Shown one piece after another: positions 1 to 5,658 of a DNA stretch of 6,461 nucleotides. The notes beneath the pieces were generated by a model. That model saw only the letters and a list, made by a program, of their open reading frames with translations. It was not told the DNA's origin and searched no databases. The position numbers and the translations under genes were made by a program. The stretch spans positions 1-6,461 of the forward strand of contig CANDFO010000096.1 in the NCBI GenBank assembly GCA_947384055.1. Direction: 5' to 3'. The DNA comes from an uncultured Flavonifractor sp. (lineage in GTDB: Bacteria > Bacillota > Clostridia > Oscillospirales > Oscillospiraceae). The number at the start of each line of letters is the position of its first letter. The first letter of the stretch is position 1.

Positions 1-408
1 GACCGGGAACGGGTGGAAGCCTTCAACGACTACATCCGCACCCTGCTGGCCTACCAAAAGGGAAAAACAGCCGGCATCACCCAGACCTTCGCCCCCCACG
101 CCGGGGAGCTGAAAGCGGCCTGCGGTTCCTACGCCAGAGCGTTGAAGTTCCTCTGCGCGGCGGCGGACATCCCCTGCTTCACCGTCAGCAGCAAGACCCA
201 CACCTGGAACCTCGTGTATGTGGACGGCCGGTGGCTCCATGTGGACGTGTCCGCCAACGACCTGTCCGGCAGGAACGGTGTTCTGCTGGCGGAGAGCTAT
301 CAGACCGGGAAGGATCAGGCCCCGGAGGCCACGGCCTTCCTCAAGGAGTTGTTCATCCCCGGCTCCACCTCGTCAGAAGAAGCCTGCTCCACTCCGCTTC
401 CGGCTTAG
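1..408 (+). CDS. Transglutaminase-like domain protein, C-terminal part (5' partial)
   Basis: The reading frame is open from base 1 to a TAG at 406-408, so the gene begins outside the window. The visible 135 residues carry the papain-like transglutaminase core: the catalytic Cys in ACGSYA (Cys41 of the fragment), the His in THTWN (His67) and the Asp in HVDVS (Asp82), with the usual W-x-x-VYVDGRW spacing. All three triad residues are present, so the domain should be catalytically competent. In this family such domains act as cysteine proteases, or less often as cross-linking enzymes, usually on extracellular or wall proteins; the substrate cannot be inferred. The fragment ends in a Ser/Pro-rich tail (from about residue 121) that looks unstructured. 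No membrane segment or sorting signal is visible. A hairpin 38 nt after the stop probably ends the transcript. It could be a host gene next to the element or element cargo; the sequence does not decide. Confidence 0.85.
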   Translation, partial: DRERVEAFNDYIRTLLAYQKGKTAGITQTFAPHAGELKAACGSYARALKFLCAAADIPCFTVSSKTHTWNLVYVDGRWLHVDVSANDLSGRNGVLLAESYQTGKDQAPEATAFLKELFIPGSTSSEEACSTPLPA

Positions 409-445
409 GCCGAAAGCTCCGTATCCACAGGCTCCTTCTTCCTCT

Positions 446-480
446 TAAAATCGCAACCGCTTCGCTGGGTTGCGATTTTA
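446..480 (+). terminator. Perfect 13-bp hairpin after the transglutaminase gene
   Basis: TAAAATCGCAACC (446-458) pairs perfectly with GGTTGCGATTTTA (468-480) around a 9-nt loop. The descending arm ends in TTTTA and the ascending arm starts with TAAAA, so it has the look of a short bidirectional intrinsic terminator. No longer T-run follows, so termination strength is uncertain. Confidence 0.65.
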
Positions 481-488
481 TACCCAGC

Positions 489-523
489 ACCGGCAGACCG
501 CACCTGCGGCCTGCCGGTTTTTT
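489..523 (+). terminator. Rho-independent terminator just upstream of mobC
   Basis: ACCGGCAG (489-496) pairs with CTGCCGGT (511-518). The stem continues after one mismatch with CCGC (498-501) and GCGG (506-509) around a 4-nt loop. Six T residues follow directly (518-523). This is a textbook intrinsic terminator on the + strand. Only 23 nt separate the T-run from the mobC start, too little for a separate sigma-70 promoter, so it may act as an attenuator of the mob operon or belong to the origin-of-transfer region. Confidence 0.75.
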
Positions 524-546
524 ATTTCAACGGAAGGAGAGAACCA

Positions 547-861
547 ATGTCCATCAAAAATACGCACCATCTTCACATTGAACTAACGCCGGAGCAGTAC
601 CAACTGCTCAACACGCAGGCAAAGCAGTGTGGCCTCACCAAGCGGGCATACATTGTCCGCCTTTTGGAAGGAAGTTCTGTTCGGCCTCGTCCGGCCTCAG
701 AGATCAAGGCCTTGCGGACGGAAATCCATTACATTGGGAACAACATCAATCAAATTGCCCGCAGCGTCAACGCTGGGATAGCCAAAGCCGAGGATGCCAA
801 ACGGGGGCTGTGTCTGCTGGATCAGGTCTACGAATTGATGTATCAGATGACGAGGAAATAA
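547..861 (+). CDS. mobC: MobC-like relaxosome accessory protein
   Basis: This 104-aa protein starts at ATG 547, with AAGGAG at 534-539 and a 7-nt spacer. Residues about 8-42 resemble a ribbon-helix-helix DNA-binding region: a short beta strand (HLHIEL) followed by two helices with TKRAYIVRLL. Residues 59-77 contain the MobC signature G-N-N-I-N-Q-I-A (Gly64-Ala71). MobC-family proteins bind at the origin of transfer, help melt the DNA around nic and recruit the relaxase. The length is typical of the family. The TAA stop shares one base with the relaxase ATG (TAATG), so the two genes are translationally coupled. The transcript must pass the terminator at 489-523 unless it starts within it. I am confident about the family; the exact DNA target is unknown. 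Confidence 0.92.
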   Translation: MSIKNTHHLHIELTPEQYQLLNTQAKQCGLTKRAYIVRLLEGSSVRPRPASEIKALRTEIHYIGNNINQIARSVNAGIAKAEDAKRGLCLLDQVYELMYQMTRK

Positions 862-2264
862 TGGCGGTCACGAAAATTTTGGCCCGGAACGCCCGACTGG
901 ACCAGGCCATCCAGTATGTGCTGAACGGCGATAAAACGGATCATCAAATCCTCACTGCCCATCAGAACTGCGACCCAGGCTGGGAGTACCGCCAGATGAT
1001 GGATACCAAGCGGGATGTGGGAAAGCTGGATGGCCGTCAGTGTTACCATATCATTCAGTCCTTCAAGCCGGGGGAGGTCACCCCGGAGCTGGCGCTGGAG
1101 ATTGCAAAGGAATTTGCCGCCGAGCATCTGACCGACTACGAGGTGGTCATCGGGACCCATGTGGATAAAGGACATATCCATTCGCACTTGGTGTTCAACT
1201 CGGTAAACGCCCAAACCGGGGGAAAATACCACATCACGACACAGGAATATTACCGCCAGATCCGGGCCATCTCAGACCGACTGTGCAGGGAGCGTGGGCT
1301 GTCCGTCATCATGGAGGGCCAGCCGACCCAGGCGGTCAGCTACATTGAATGGCTGCGGAAATCCAAGGGCCAGCCCACCTTCCACTCTATGCTGGCGGCG
1401 GATCTGCGAGCAGCTATCGAGGACGCCAACGACCTGGGCCACTTCTTCATGCTGATGGAACATAGCGGATATGAGATTCACCACGGCAATCGTTTGGGCT
1501 TCCGTCTGCGGGGCCAGGAGCGCTTTATGTACCCAGGCCGGAAGAATCTGCTATTCACTGAGGACGGCATCCGGGCCGCCATTCTTGGTAATCTGGAGGA
1601 AATCGAGGCCGGATGCCGTCCCGCAATTATCCCCCGGCCCCACTACCAACCTTACAAGAAACATCCGAAATATACCGGGTTAATGGCGCTCTATGTCCAT
1701 TATCTCTATGTTTTAGGCAAAATCGAGAAGCGGCAGTATCCACCTCGAATGACGGCGCAGATGAGGAAGGAGGTCATGCGCTCGGAGCGTTACCGGGAGC
1801 AGTTTGTGTTTCTCCGGGAAAACGGGATCTCTACCCAGGAGGACATGGCCGCGTTTCAATTCCACACGGAGGCCGAGTTGGCCAATCTGACCAAACAGCG
1901 TACCATCCTCAATGTGAAAAAGAAGAAGCGGCGAAAGCTGTACACTGCCCTGACAGACGTGGCAGCGCTGGCCCAGGCCAAGGCGCTCTACGAGGAAGGG
2001 CTGTCCGGCATGGAAGCGGAGTTTTCCCGTTACATGGAGGCTGTTTCTGTTTTGGAGCAGTGTGATATCCCCGCAGAGCGGCTTGCGGCGGAAAAGGCCG
2101 AATTGTATGAACAGTTGGCCCAGGTCAACCGAGACATCCGGGCCGCGAGGAAGCGGCTGGAGCTGTGCAGGGAAATCCAAAGTCAGCAGTCTCAGATGGA
2201 GCGGACGATAGAGCGAATCGAGTCCAGAGAGCAGGAGAACCACATCGGCCACAGGGGGCGGTAA
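861..2264 (+). CDS. Relaxase / mobilisation nuclease (MOB-P type)
   Basis: This 467-aa protein begins at ATG 861, overlapping the mobC stop by one base; a GAGGA at 852-856 inside mobC can act as ribosome binding site. The frame is open further upstream, but that part only shadows mobC. The relaxase domain occupies roughly residues 1-280. Tyr19 in AIQYVLNG is the likely nicking tyrosine, and H100-V-D-K-G-H105-I-H107-S-H109 matches the HxDxxHxHxH metal-binding motif, followed by Asn113. Residues about 345-467 are rich in Lys, Arg, Glu, Leu and Ala (KKKKRRK near 356) and are probably a helical coiled coil that binds DNA or a partner. Members of this family nick one strand at oriT, stay covalently bound to the 5' end and pilot it through a type IV secretion channel. 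No secretion genes are seen here, so transfer would depend on another element or on genes to the left. Confidence 0.93.
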   Translation: MAVTKILARNARLDQAIQYVLNGDKTDHQILTAHQNCDPGWEYRQMMDTKRDVGKLDGRQCYHIIQSFKPGEVTPELALEIAKEFAAEHLTDYEVVIGTHVDKGHIHSHLVFNSVNAQTGGKYHITTQEYYRQIRAISDRLCRERGLSVIMEGQPTQAVSYIEWLRKSKGQPTFHSMLAADLRAAIEDANDLGHFFMLMEHSGYEIHHGNRLGFRLRGQERFMYPGRKNLLFTEDGIRAAILGNLEEIEAGCRPAIIPRPHYQPYKKHPKYTGLMALYVHYLYVLGKIEKRQYPPRMTAQMRKEVMRSERYREQFVFLRENGISTQEDMAAFQFHTEAELANLTKQRTILNVKKKKRRKLYTALTDVAALAQAKALYEEGLSGMEAEFSRYMEAVSVLEQCDIPAERLAAEKAELYEQLAQVNRDIRAARKRLELCREIQSQQSQMERTIERIESREQENHIGHRGR

Positions 2265-2350
2265 AACGCCGCGTGTGGCCCTCCGGTGCCTTCCTACGAG
2301 TCCCAGCACCACCCAAGGCCACACGCCCCGTAAAACGCGCCGTGTGGGCC
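2257..2350 (+). repeat. Nested direct and inverted repeats between relaxase and TnpW-like ORF
   Basis: Two near-identical direct copies start with GTAAAACGC and end with GTGTGG(G)CC: 2261-2280 and 2330-2350. Between them, GCGTGTGGCC (2271-2280) has a perfect 10-bp inverted partner at 2317-2326, with an inner GGTGC/GCACC pair (2285-2289, 2306-2310). The 2317-2325 arm can pair instead with 2341-2350 through a one-base bulge, so two hairpins compete for one arm. The relaxase stop codon (2262-2264) lies inside the first copy. No T-run follows, so it is not a plain terminator. Possible roles are an oriT/relaxosome site, an attenuator or an mRNA processing hairpin. The remaining gap (2351-2377) contains only the next ribosome binding site. 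Confidence 0.6.
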
Positions 2351-2377
2351 ACCATAGCAAAATAAGGAGGTTGAGCT

Positions 2378-2593
2378 ATTATCAAAACAAACCGAAGTTT
2401 GACTGAGCAGGTTTTCGGATTTGGGCGCTACAGGTATTCAAAAGATGGGCAGTTATATTTTATTCATGGGAAAACACGCATTAAAGTTACAGAACATTTC
2501 TCAGCGGACGGAAAACCGCTGAACACGCTGCTGGAGGATGTGATCCAATTTTCCGCCCAGCGGCAGGATGGTGAAATCCCCACGGCCTGTTAG
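2378..2593 (+). CDS. Small TnpW-like transposon protein
   Basis: This short protein (71 aa from the proposed start) lies between the relaxase and recombinase genes, where Tn4451-like and related clostridial elements often carry a small TnpW-family ORF. The central part is a basic, probably beta-rich stretch (RYRYSKDGQLYFIHGKTRIK) followed by a helix (LNTLLEDVIQF). The resemblance to TnpW is from memory of the family's short basic strand plus V-x-x-HFS-type pattern, here VTEHFS, and is moderate only. Function in the family is not established; a role in DNA binding or in control of recombination is inference. Start choice: AAGGAGG at 2364-2370 sits 7 nt before ATT 2378, an ideal spacing, whereas the first conventional start (TTG 2399) has no Shine-Dalgarno nearby. 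Initiation at 2399 would give 64 aa. Confidence 0.6.
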   Translation: MIKTNRSLTEQVFGFGRYRYSKDGQLYFIHGKTRIKVTEHFSADGKPLNTLLEDVIQFSAQRQDGEIPTAC

Positions 2594-2612
2594 GGAAAAG
2601 CGCTGGATATCT

Positions 2613-2650
2613 GCCCACGCTTATGGTATTGTGGTGCCGTAAGCGTGGGT
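2613..2650 (+). promoter_or_regulatory. Long hairpin between TnpW-like ORF and recombinase
   Basis: CCCACGCTTA (2614-2623) pairs perfectly with TAAGCGTGGG (2640-2649). Counting G-U pairs, the stem extends outward by one pair (2613/2650) and inward to 2628/2635, giving about 16 pairs around a 6-nt loop. No T-run follows, so it is not a standard terminator. It starts 20 nt after the small ORF and ends 10 nt before the recombinase Shine-Dalgarno, so control of translation or mRNA stability is a reasonable inference. Confidence 0.6.
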
Positions 2651-2687
2651 TGTTTCAACCAAAGGAGGGTCGTTTTTTGAAACAACC
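2648..2687 (+). promoter_or_regulatory. Inverted repeat covering the recombinase start codon
   Basis: GGTTGTTTCAA (2648-2658) is the exact reverse complement of TTGAAACAACC (2677-2687), an 11-bp perfect stem with an 18-nt loop. The downstream arm begins with the TTG start codon of the recombinase, and the loop contains its Shine-Dalgarno (AAAGGAGGG, 2661-2669). If folded in mRNA, the start codon would be paired. A competing small hairpin, GGTTG/CAACC (2648-2652, 2656-2660), would leave it open. As DNA, the palindrome could also be an operator. Confidence 0.55.
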
Positions 2688-4287
2688 GATTTATAACACA
2701 GCGCTCTACCTCAGACTCAGCCGTGACGATGAGCAGCAAGGGGACAGCGGTAGCATCCAGACGCAGCGCATGATGCTTCGTGACTACGCCCAGACCCATG
2801 GCCTCAACGTGGTATCCGAGTATGTAGATGACGGCTGGTCAGGCACGAACTATGACCGCCCCGGCTTCCAGCGGATGATTGACGACATTGAGGATGGGAA
2901 AATCAACTGCGTGGTCACCAAGGATCTATCCCGCCTGGGCCGGAATTACATCATGACAGGCCAGTATACGGAAATCTATTTCCCCAGCAAAGGTGTTCGC
3001 TATATCGCCGTCAATGACAATGTGGACACTTTAAATGGCGAAAATGAGCTGGCCCCGTTCTTGAATATCCTCAACGAAATGCACGCGCGGCAGACCAGCA
3101 AGAAGGTAAAGGCCGCCCTGAAAGCCCGCCGGATGAACGGCGCTCACATCAGTTCGTTCGCACCGCTGGGCTATGTGTGGGATCCGGAGCAAAAGGGCCA
3201 TCTGCTGGTAGACCCGGAAACGAAGTGGATCGTGGAAAAGATCTTCGACATGGCTGTCCACGGGATGGGCGCGGCGAAAATTATGAAGGCCCTGATTCGG
3301 GAAAAGGTTCCTACCCCCGGATATCTTCACTACACCAGGGAGGGCGCCTACGCGCACATCTATCAGAATGCGCCTGAGAAAGCGCGGTACGCATGGAATG
3401 AAACGAAAATCAGGCTTATTTTAACAGATGAGAACTATCTTGGCAACAGCATCCACAACAAGACATCTGTCAAGTCCTTCAAACTGAAGAAGCAGACTCG
3501 GAATCCTGTCTCTGAATGGGTTCGTGTGGAGGGGACCCATGAGGCCATTGTCAGCAGGGATGTGTTTGAGCAGGTGCAAAAGCAGATCATCAGCCGCCGC
3601 AGGCAGCGGAGGGATGGTACGACACAGATTTTCGCGGGGCTGGTCAAATGCGCGGACTGTGGTTGGACGATGCACTTCGCAAGGCAGAACAAGGGAAATC
3701 ATCCTGGCTATTTTTCCTGCGGCACCTACAGTAAAAAAGTGGACGAGTGTACCATGCACTTTATCAGCTATAATACGCTGTACGCCTATGTGCTGGAACG
3801 GCTGCAATTCTGGGCGTCCATGGCGCAGAAGGATGAGCGGCAGCTCTTGGAACGACTGCTTCAAAATGGCGATAGGGGGCGGCAGGCTGAGAGGAAGAAG
3901 CGGGAGGCCGAACTCAGGAAAGCCGAAAAGCGCCGCAAGACTGTCAATGATCTTTTTGTAAAGATGTACGAGGACTGGTCGGCTGGCCGCATCACAGAGG
4001 GTAACTTCAATCTGCTGTCTGAGCGCTACCAGGCAGAGCAGGTGGAATTGGACGAGAAGATTGCCGCGCTGAAGTCGGTCATTGAAGATGACAAACAGTC
4101 TGTGGAGGACGCTGAAAAGTGGGTAAAACTCATCCGGCAGTACAGTGAGATCACCGAGTTGGACGCACCCTTGCTCAACACCCTGATCGAGAAAATCCTG
4201 GTTCATGAAGGGAAACGGGGGCCGGATGGCATTCGGGAGCAGGAAGTAGAGATTTTCTACCGCTTCGCTGGTAAGATCGACATCTGA
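2677..4287 (+). CDS. Large serine recombinase (integrase/excisionase of the element)
   Basis: Start TTG 2677 follows AAAGGAGGG (2661-2669) with a 7-nt spacer; the upstream in-frame ATG 2623 lies in a hairpin arm and has no ribosome site. The protein is 536 aa, normal for TnpX-like large serine recombinases. The N-terminal resolvase domain (about 1-150) has the catalytic Ser15 in YLRLSRDD with Arg13, and the conserved arginines in DLSRLGRN (Arg86, Arg89). A recombinase domain follows (about 165-300). A zinc ribbon has Cys325, Cys328, Cys348 and Cys358. A long Lys/Glu-rich coiled coil (about 400-480) precedes the C terminus. The enzyme forms double-strand breaks at att sites through a phosphoserine link and both integrates and excises the element. 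All key residues are present, so it should be active. The start codon is buried in an inverted repeat, suggesting weak or conditional translation. No terminator follows. Confidence 0.95.
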   Translation: MKQPIYNTALYLRLSRDDEQQGDSGSIQTQRMMLRDYAQTHGLNVVSEYVDDGWSGTNYDRPGFQRMIDDIEDGKINCVVTKDLSRLGRNYIMTGQYTEIYFPSKGVRYIAVNDNVDTLNGENELAPFLNILNEMHARQTSKKVKAALKARRMNGAHISSFAPLGYVWDPEQKGHLLVDPETKWIVEKIFDMAVHGMGAAKIMKALIREKVPTPGYLHYTREGAYAHIYQNAPEKARYAWNETKIRLILTDENYLGNSIHNKTSVKSFKLKKQTRNPVSEWVRVEGTHEAIVSRDVFEQVQKQIISRRRQRRDGTTQIFAGLVKCADCGWTMHFARQNKGNHPGYFSCGTYSKKVDECTMHFISYNTLYAYVLERLQFWASMAQKDERQLLERLLQNGDRGRQAERKKREAELRKAEKRRKTVNDLFVKMYEDWSAGRITEGNFNLLSERYQAEQVELDEKIAALKSVIEDDKQSVEDAEKWVKLIRQYSEITELDAPLLNTLIEKILVHEGKRGPDGIREQEVEIFYRFAGKIDI

Positions 4288-4318
4288 AAATACTTTCGCG
4301 GTACATCCCTAACTATGA
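4288..4318 (+). other. Probable right end of the element / att junction
   Basis: These 31 bases separate the recombinase stop from the reading frame of the truncated surface protein, whose upstream in-frame stop is TGA at 4316-4318. In elements of this kind the recombinase gene commonly lies at the very end, so the crossover site should be here or a few bases further right. No matching direct repeat was found on the left side, so the core dinucleotide cannot be named. No terminator hairpin is visible. Confidence 0.45.
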
Positions 4319-4753
4319 TTAACGGATGCCGACCTGTCCCTCATCCCCAAAACTACCACGGACAGCGGTAAAACTCTGACCCTGGGGGCTGTGGAATGGA
4401 GCGGCGGTGAGAATGGATATTACACCGCCACCGCTACCTATACCGGCATCTCCAGCACCCGCTATGCCACCGGCTACACGGTCAAGGCCAACTATACGGG
4501 CCAAGTGGCAAAGACCGGCTGCGAGGTTGTCACCTACACCGCCATTTTCGGCAGCGAGGAGCTGCCCAAAGAGGGGCAGACGGCTGACCCTTCCGACCCG
4601 CCCGGTCAGACCGGGCCGGAGACCCCCGACACATCCCCCACTGAAACAGGCGGTATGAATTGGCCCTCTCTGCTAGGCTGTGCCGGTGGTGTGGCTGCAC
4701 TGGCAGCGGCGGCATTTTGGACCATTCAGAAAGTGAAAGAAAGGAGGACTTGA
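4319..4753 (+). pseudogene. Surface protein remnant: C-terminal part with sortase-type sorting signal
   Basis: A coherent 144-residue frame runs from just after an in-frame stop (4316-4318) to TGA 4751-4753, without a start codon supported by a ribosome site. GTG 4391 is the first conventional start candidate and falls inside the domain. Residues about 5-80 are Thr/Tyr/Gly-rich beta-type sequence (ATATYTG, YTVKANYTG) typical of extracellular Ig-like modules. Residues 84-111 form a Pro/Thr/Glu-rich wall-spanning spacer ending in PTETG (107-111). A hydrophobic segment (about 115-136) and a basic tail (KVKERRT) follow, giving the motif-membrane-charge layout of a sorting signal, though the motif is not canonical LPxTG. 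The gene has lost its secretion signal and N-terminal domains, most simply because the element inserted into it. The sortase gene follows 2 nt after its stop, so the two were probably one operon. Confidence 0.7.
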
Positions 4754-4755
4754 AC

Positions 4756-5562
4756 ATGAAACGATTGCTGCACATTTTTCTTTTGACGGCGGTATTCGCC
4801 GCCATGCTGGTGGCCCCGGCGAACGCGCTGGAGTATACCATTGACGAACCGGAGGACTACCTGTTCGGCAGACCCACCAGCGAGGACACCCCCTATACAG
4901 CGGAGAATCCCAATGTGGACCGGAGCAAGAACACTGCCCTCATCCCGCCCGGTTTCGGGACCCCTACCAGCTATCTGCCCAATTCCGGGGAATACCTGAC
5001 CCCCAATCTGGTCCCTGGCGCTCTCAGCGGCGGGCTGGTGAATCAGGTGGGCAGCGTGGGCGGCGGCACCGTCACGGACGGCGGCTATCCTACGGTGGAT
5101 GTGGGCGGCGGTACAAGCCAGTTCAGCTACACCACCACGCAGACCACTGCCTACACGGAGGTTACGTCCGATCTCTATTACTCCGGGGGCTACCTGGGGA
5201 CGCTGAAAATCCCTTCCCTGGGCGTAAACGTCAAAATCTACGAGGGGACGGGCAGCACCCAGCTTGCCAAGGGCGCAGGCCACTTCACCGACACCAGCAT
5301 TTGGGCGGGCAACGTCTGTCTGGCTGGGCATAATCGCGGGGTGACAAACCATTTCGGCAAAATCCATACGCTGAACACGGGCGACACCATCACTCTTACT
5401 ACCCAGCTCGGCACCAGGACCTACGCCGTGACCAGCGTTGCCAAGGTGAGCGAAACGGACAACAGCGGCACCGCCGCCACCTCCGGCAATCAGATCACGC
5501 TCTATACCTGTGTAATGAATGAGCGGGATTATCGCTGGTGTGTTGTGGCCCAGGAGGTCTAA
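4756..5562 (+). CDS. Sortase with cleavable-type signal peptide (class D-like)
   Basis: ATG 4756 follows AAGGAGG (4741-4747) with an 8-nt spacer and lies 2 nt after the surface-protein stop, so the genes were coupled. The product is 268 aa. Residues 1-24 form a signal peptide with probable cleavage after PANA. Residues about 60-135 are a Gly/Ser/Thr/Pro-rich linker. The sortase domain spans about 147-268, starting GTLKIPSLGVNVKIYEG. The catalytic residues are His192 (LAGHNRG), Cys252 (TLYTC) and Arg260 (YRWCVV). The family cleaves sorting signals between Thr and Gly and joins the protein to peptidoglycan or to a pilin. The obvious partner is the adjacent protein ending in PTETG plus a membrane anchor. 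The long linker and the lack of a clear permanent membrane anchor are unusual; an uncleaved signal peptide could serve as anchor. Class D is suggested by the compact domain and TLxTC box, not proven. Confidence 0.9.
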   Translation: MKRLLHIFLLTAVFAAMLVAPANALEYTIDEPEDYLFGRPTSEDTPYTAENPNVDRSKNTALIPPGFGTPTSYLPNSGEYLTPNLVPGALSGGLVNQVGSVGGGTVTDGGYPTVDVGGGTSQFSYTTTQTTAYTEVTSDLYYSGGYLGTLKIPSLGVNVKIYEGTGSTQLAKGAGHFTDTSIWAGNVCLAGHNRGVTNHFGKIHTLNTGDTITLTTQLGTRTYAVTSVAKVSETDNSGTAATSGNQITLYTCVMNERDYRWCVVAQEV

Positions 5563-5584
5563 AGCGGCGGTCCGGGCGGCATCC

Positions 5585-5613
5585 TCGACACTTTTTTTCT
5601 TCTGTGGTATCTT
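5585..5613 (+). promoter_or_regulatory. Candidate sigma-70-type promoter for the CAP gene
   Basis: TCGACA (5585-5590, 5 of 6 matches to the -35 consensus) and TATCTT (5608-5613, 4 of 6 to the -10) are separated by exactly 17 bases, in a T-rich stretch 46 nt upstream of the CAP-domain start. The rest of the 96-nt gap has a G/C-rich beginning (5563-5584) and an A-rich ribosome-site region. The gene may therefore be transcribed independently of the sortase. Confidence 0.35.
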
Positions 5614-5658
5614 TTTCACAACGAAGCCACAAAATCACCACAAAGGAGATAAAGAGTT

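Larger units (their letters stand above)
481..4318 (+). mobile_element. Integrative mobilizable element, or right end of an ICE (left boundary uncertain)
   Basis: The contiguous same-strand block of mobC, relaxase, a TnpW-like ORF and a large serine recombinase is the core of an element that excises and integrates by serine recombination and transfers by mobilisation. The right end is placed at 4288-4318 because the recombinase ends at 4287 and an unrelated reading frame, lacking its start, opens immediately after the in-frame stop at 4316-4318. The left end is a guess, placed after the first terminator hairpin. I found no direct repeat between the two sides that would fix it, and the element could extend left beyond the window. 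No resistance or other recognisable cargo lies between mobC and the recombinase. Confidence 0.6.

Noticed and set aside
627..860. Upstream in-frame extension of the relaxase by 78 codons
   Set aside because: The extension overlaps mobC in another frame and has non-protein-like composition; the relaxase motif order begins properly at ATG 861.
1713..2360. 215-codon open frame on the minus strand
   Set aside because: Antisense to the relaxase C-terminal coiled coil. It shows no domain and reflects codon bias of the real gene.
2623..2676. ATG 2623 as recombinase start
   Set aside because: It lies inside a hairpin arm and lacks a Shine-Dalgarno. The added residues are not typical of the resolvase N terminus, while TTG 2677 has a strong site at 7 nt.
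3421..4206. 261-codon open frame on the minus strand
   Set aside because: Antisense to the recombinase C-terminal half; no plausible start context or domain.
4314..4319. TATGAT as an outward -10 element at the element end
   Set aside because: Five of six match the consensus, but no acceptable -35 lies 16-18 bases upstream, so it is not listed as a promoter.
5591..5598. T-run after the sortase gene as an intrinsic terminator
   Set aside because: The G/C-rich bases before it (5563-5590) do not form a convincing stem. The run fits better as the spacer of a candidate promoter.
4726..5619. 297-codon open frame on the minus strand
   Set aside because: It is antisense to the sortase gene, which has a signal peptide, catalytic residues and a ribosome site. 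The minus-strand protein is His/Gly/Ala/Arg-rich with no recognisable domain, as expected from GC-rich shadow frames.
5603..5642. TGTGGT/ACCACA inverted pair upstream of the CAP gene
   Set aside because: Only 6 bp with a 28-nt loop; expected by chance in such a gap.
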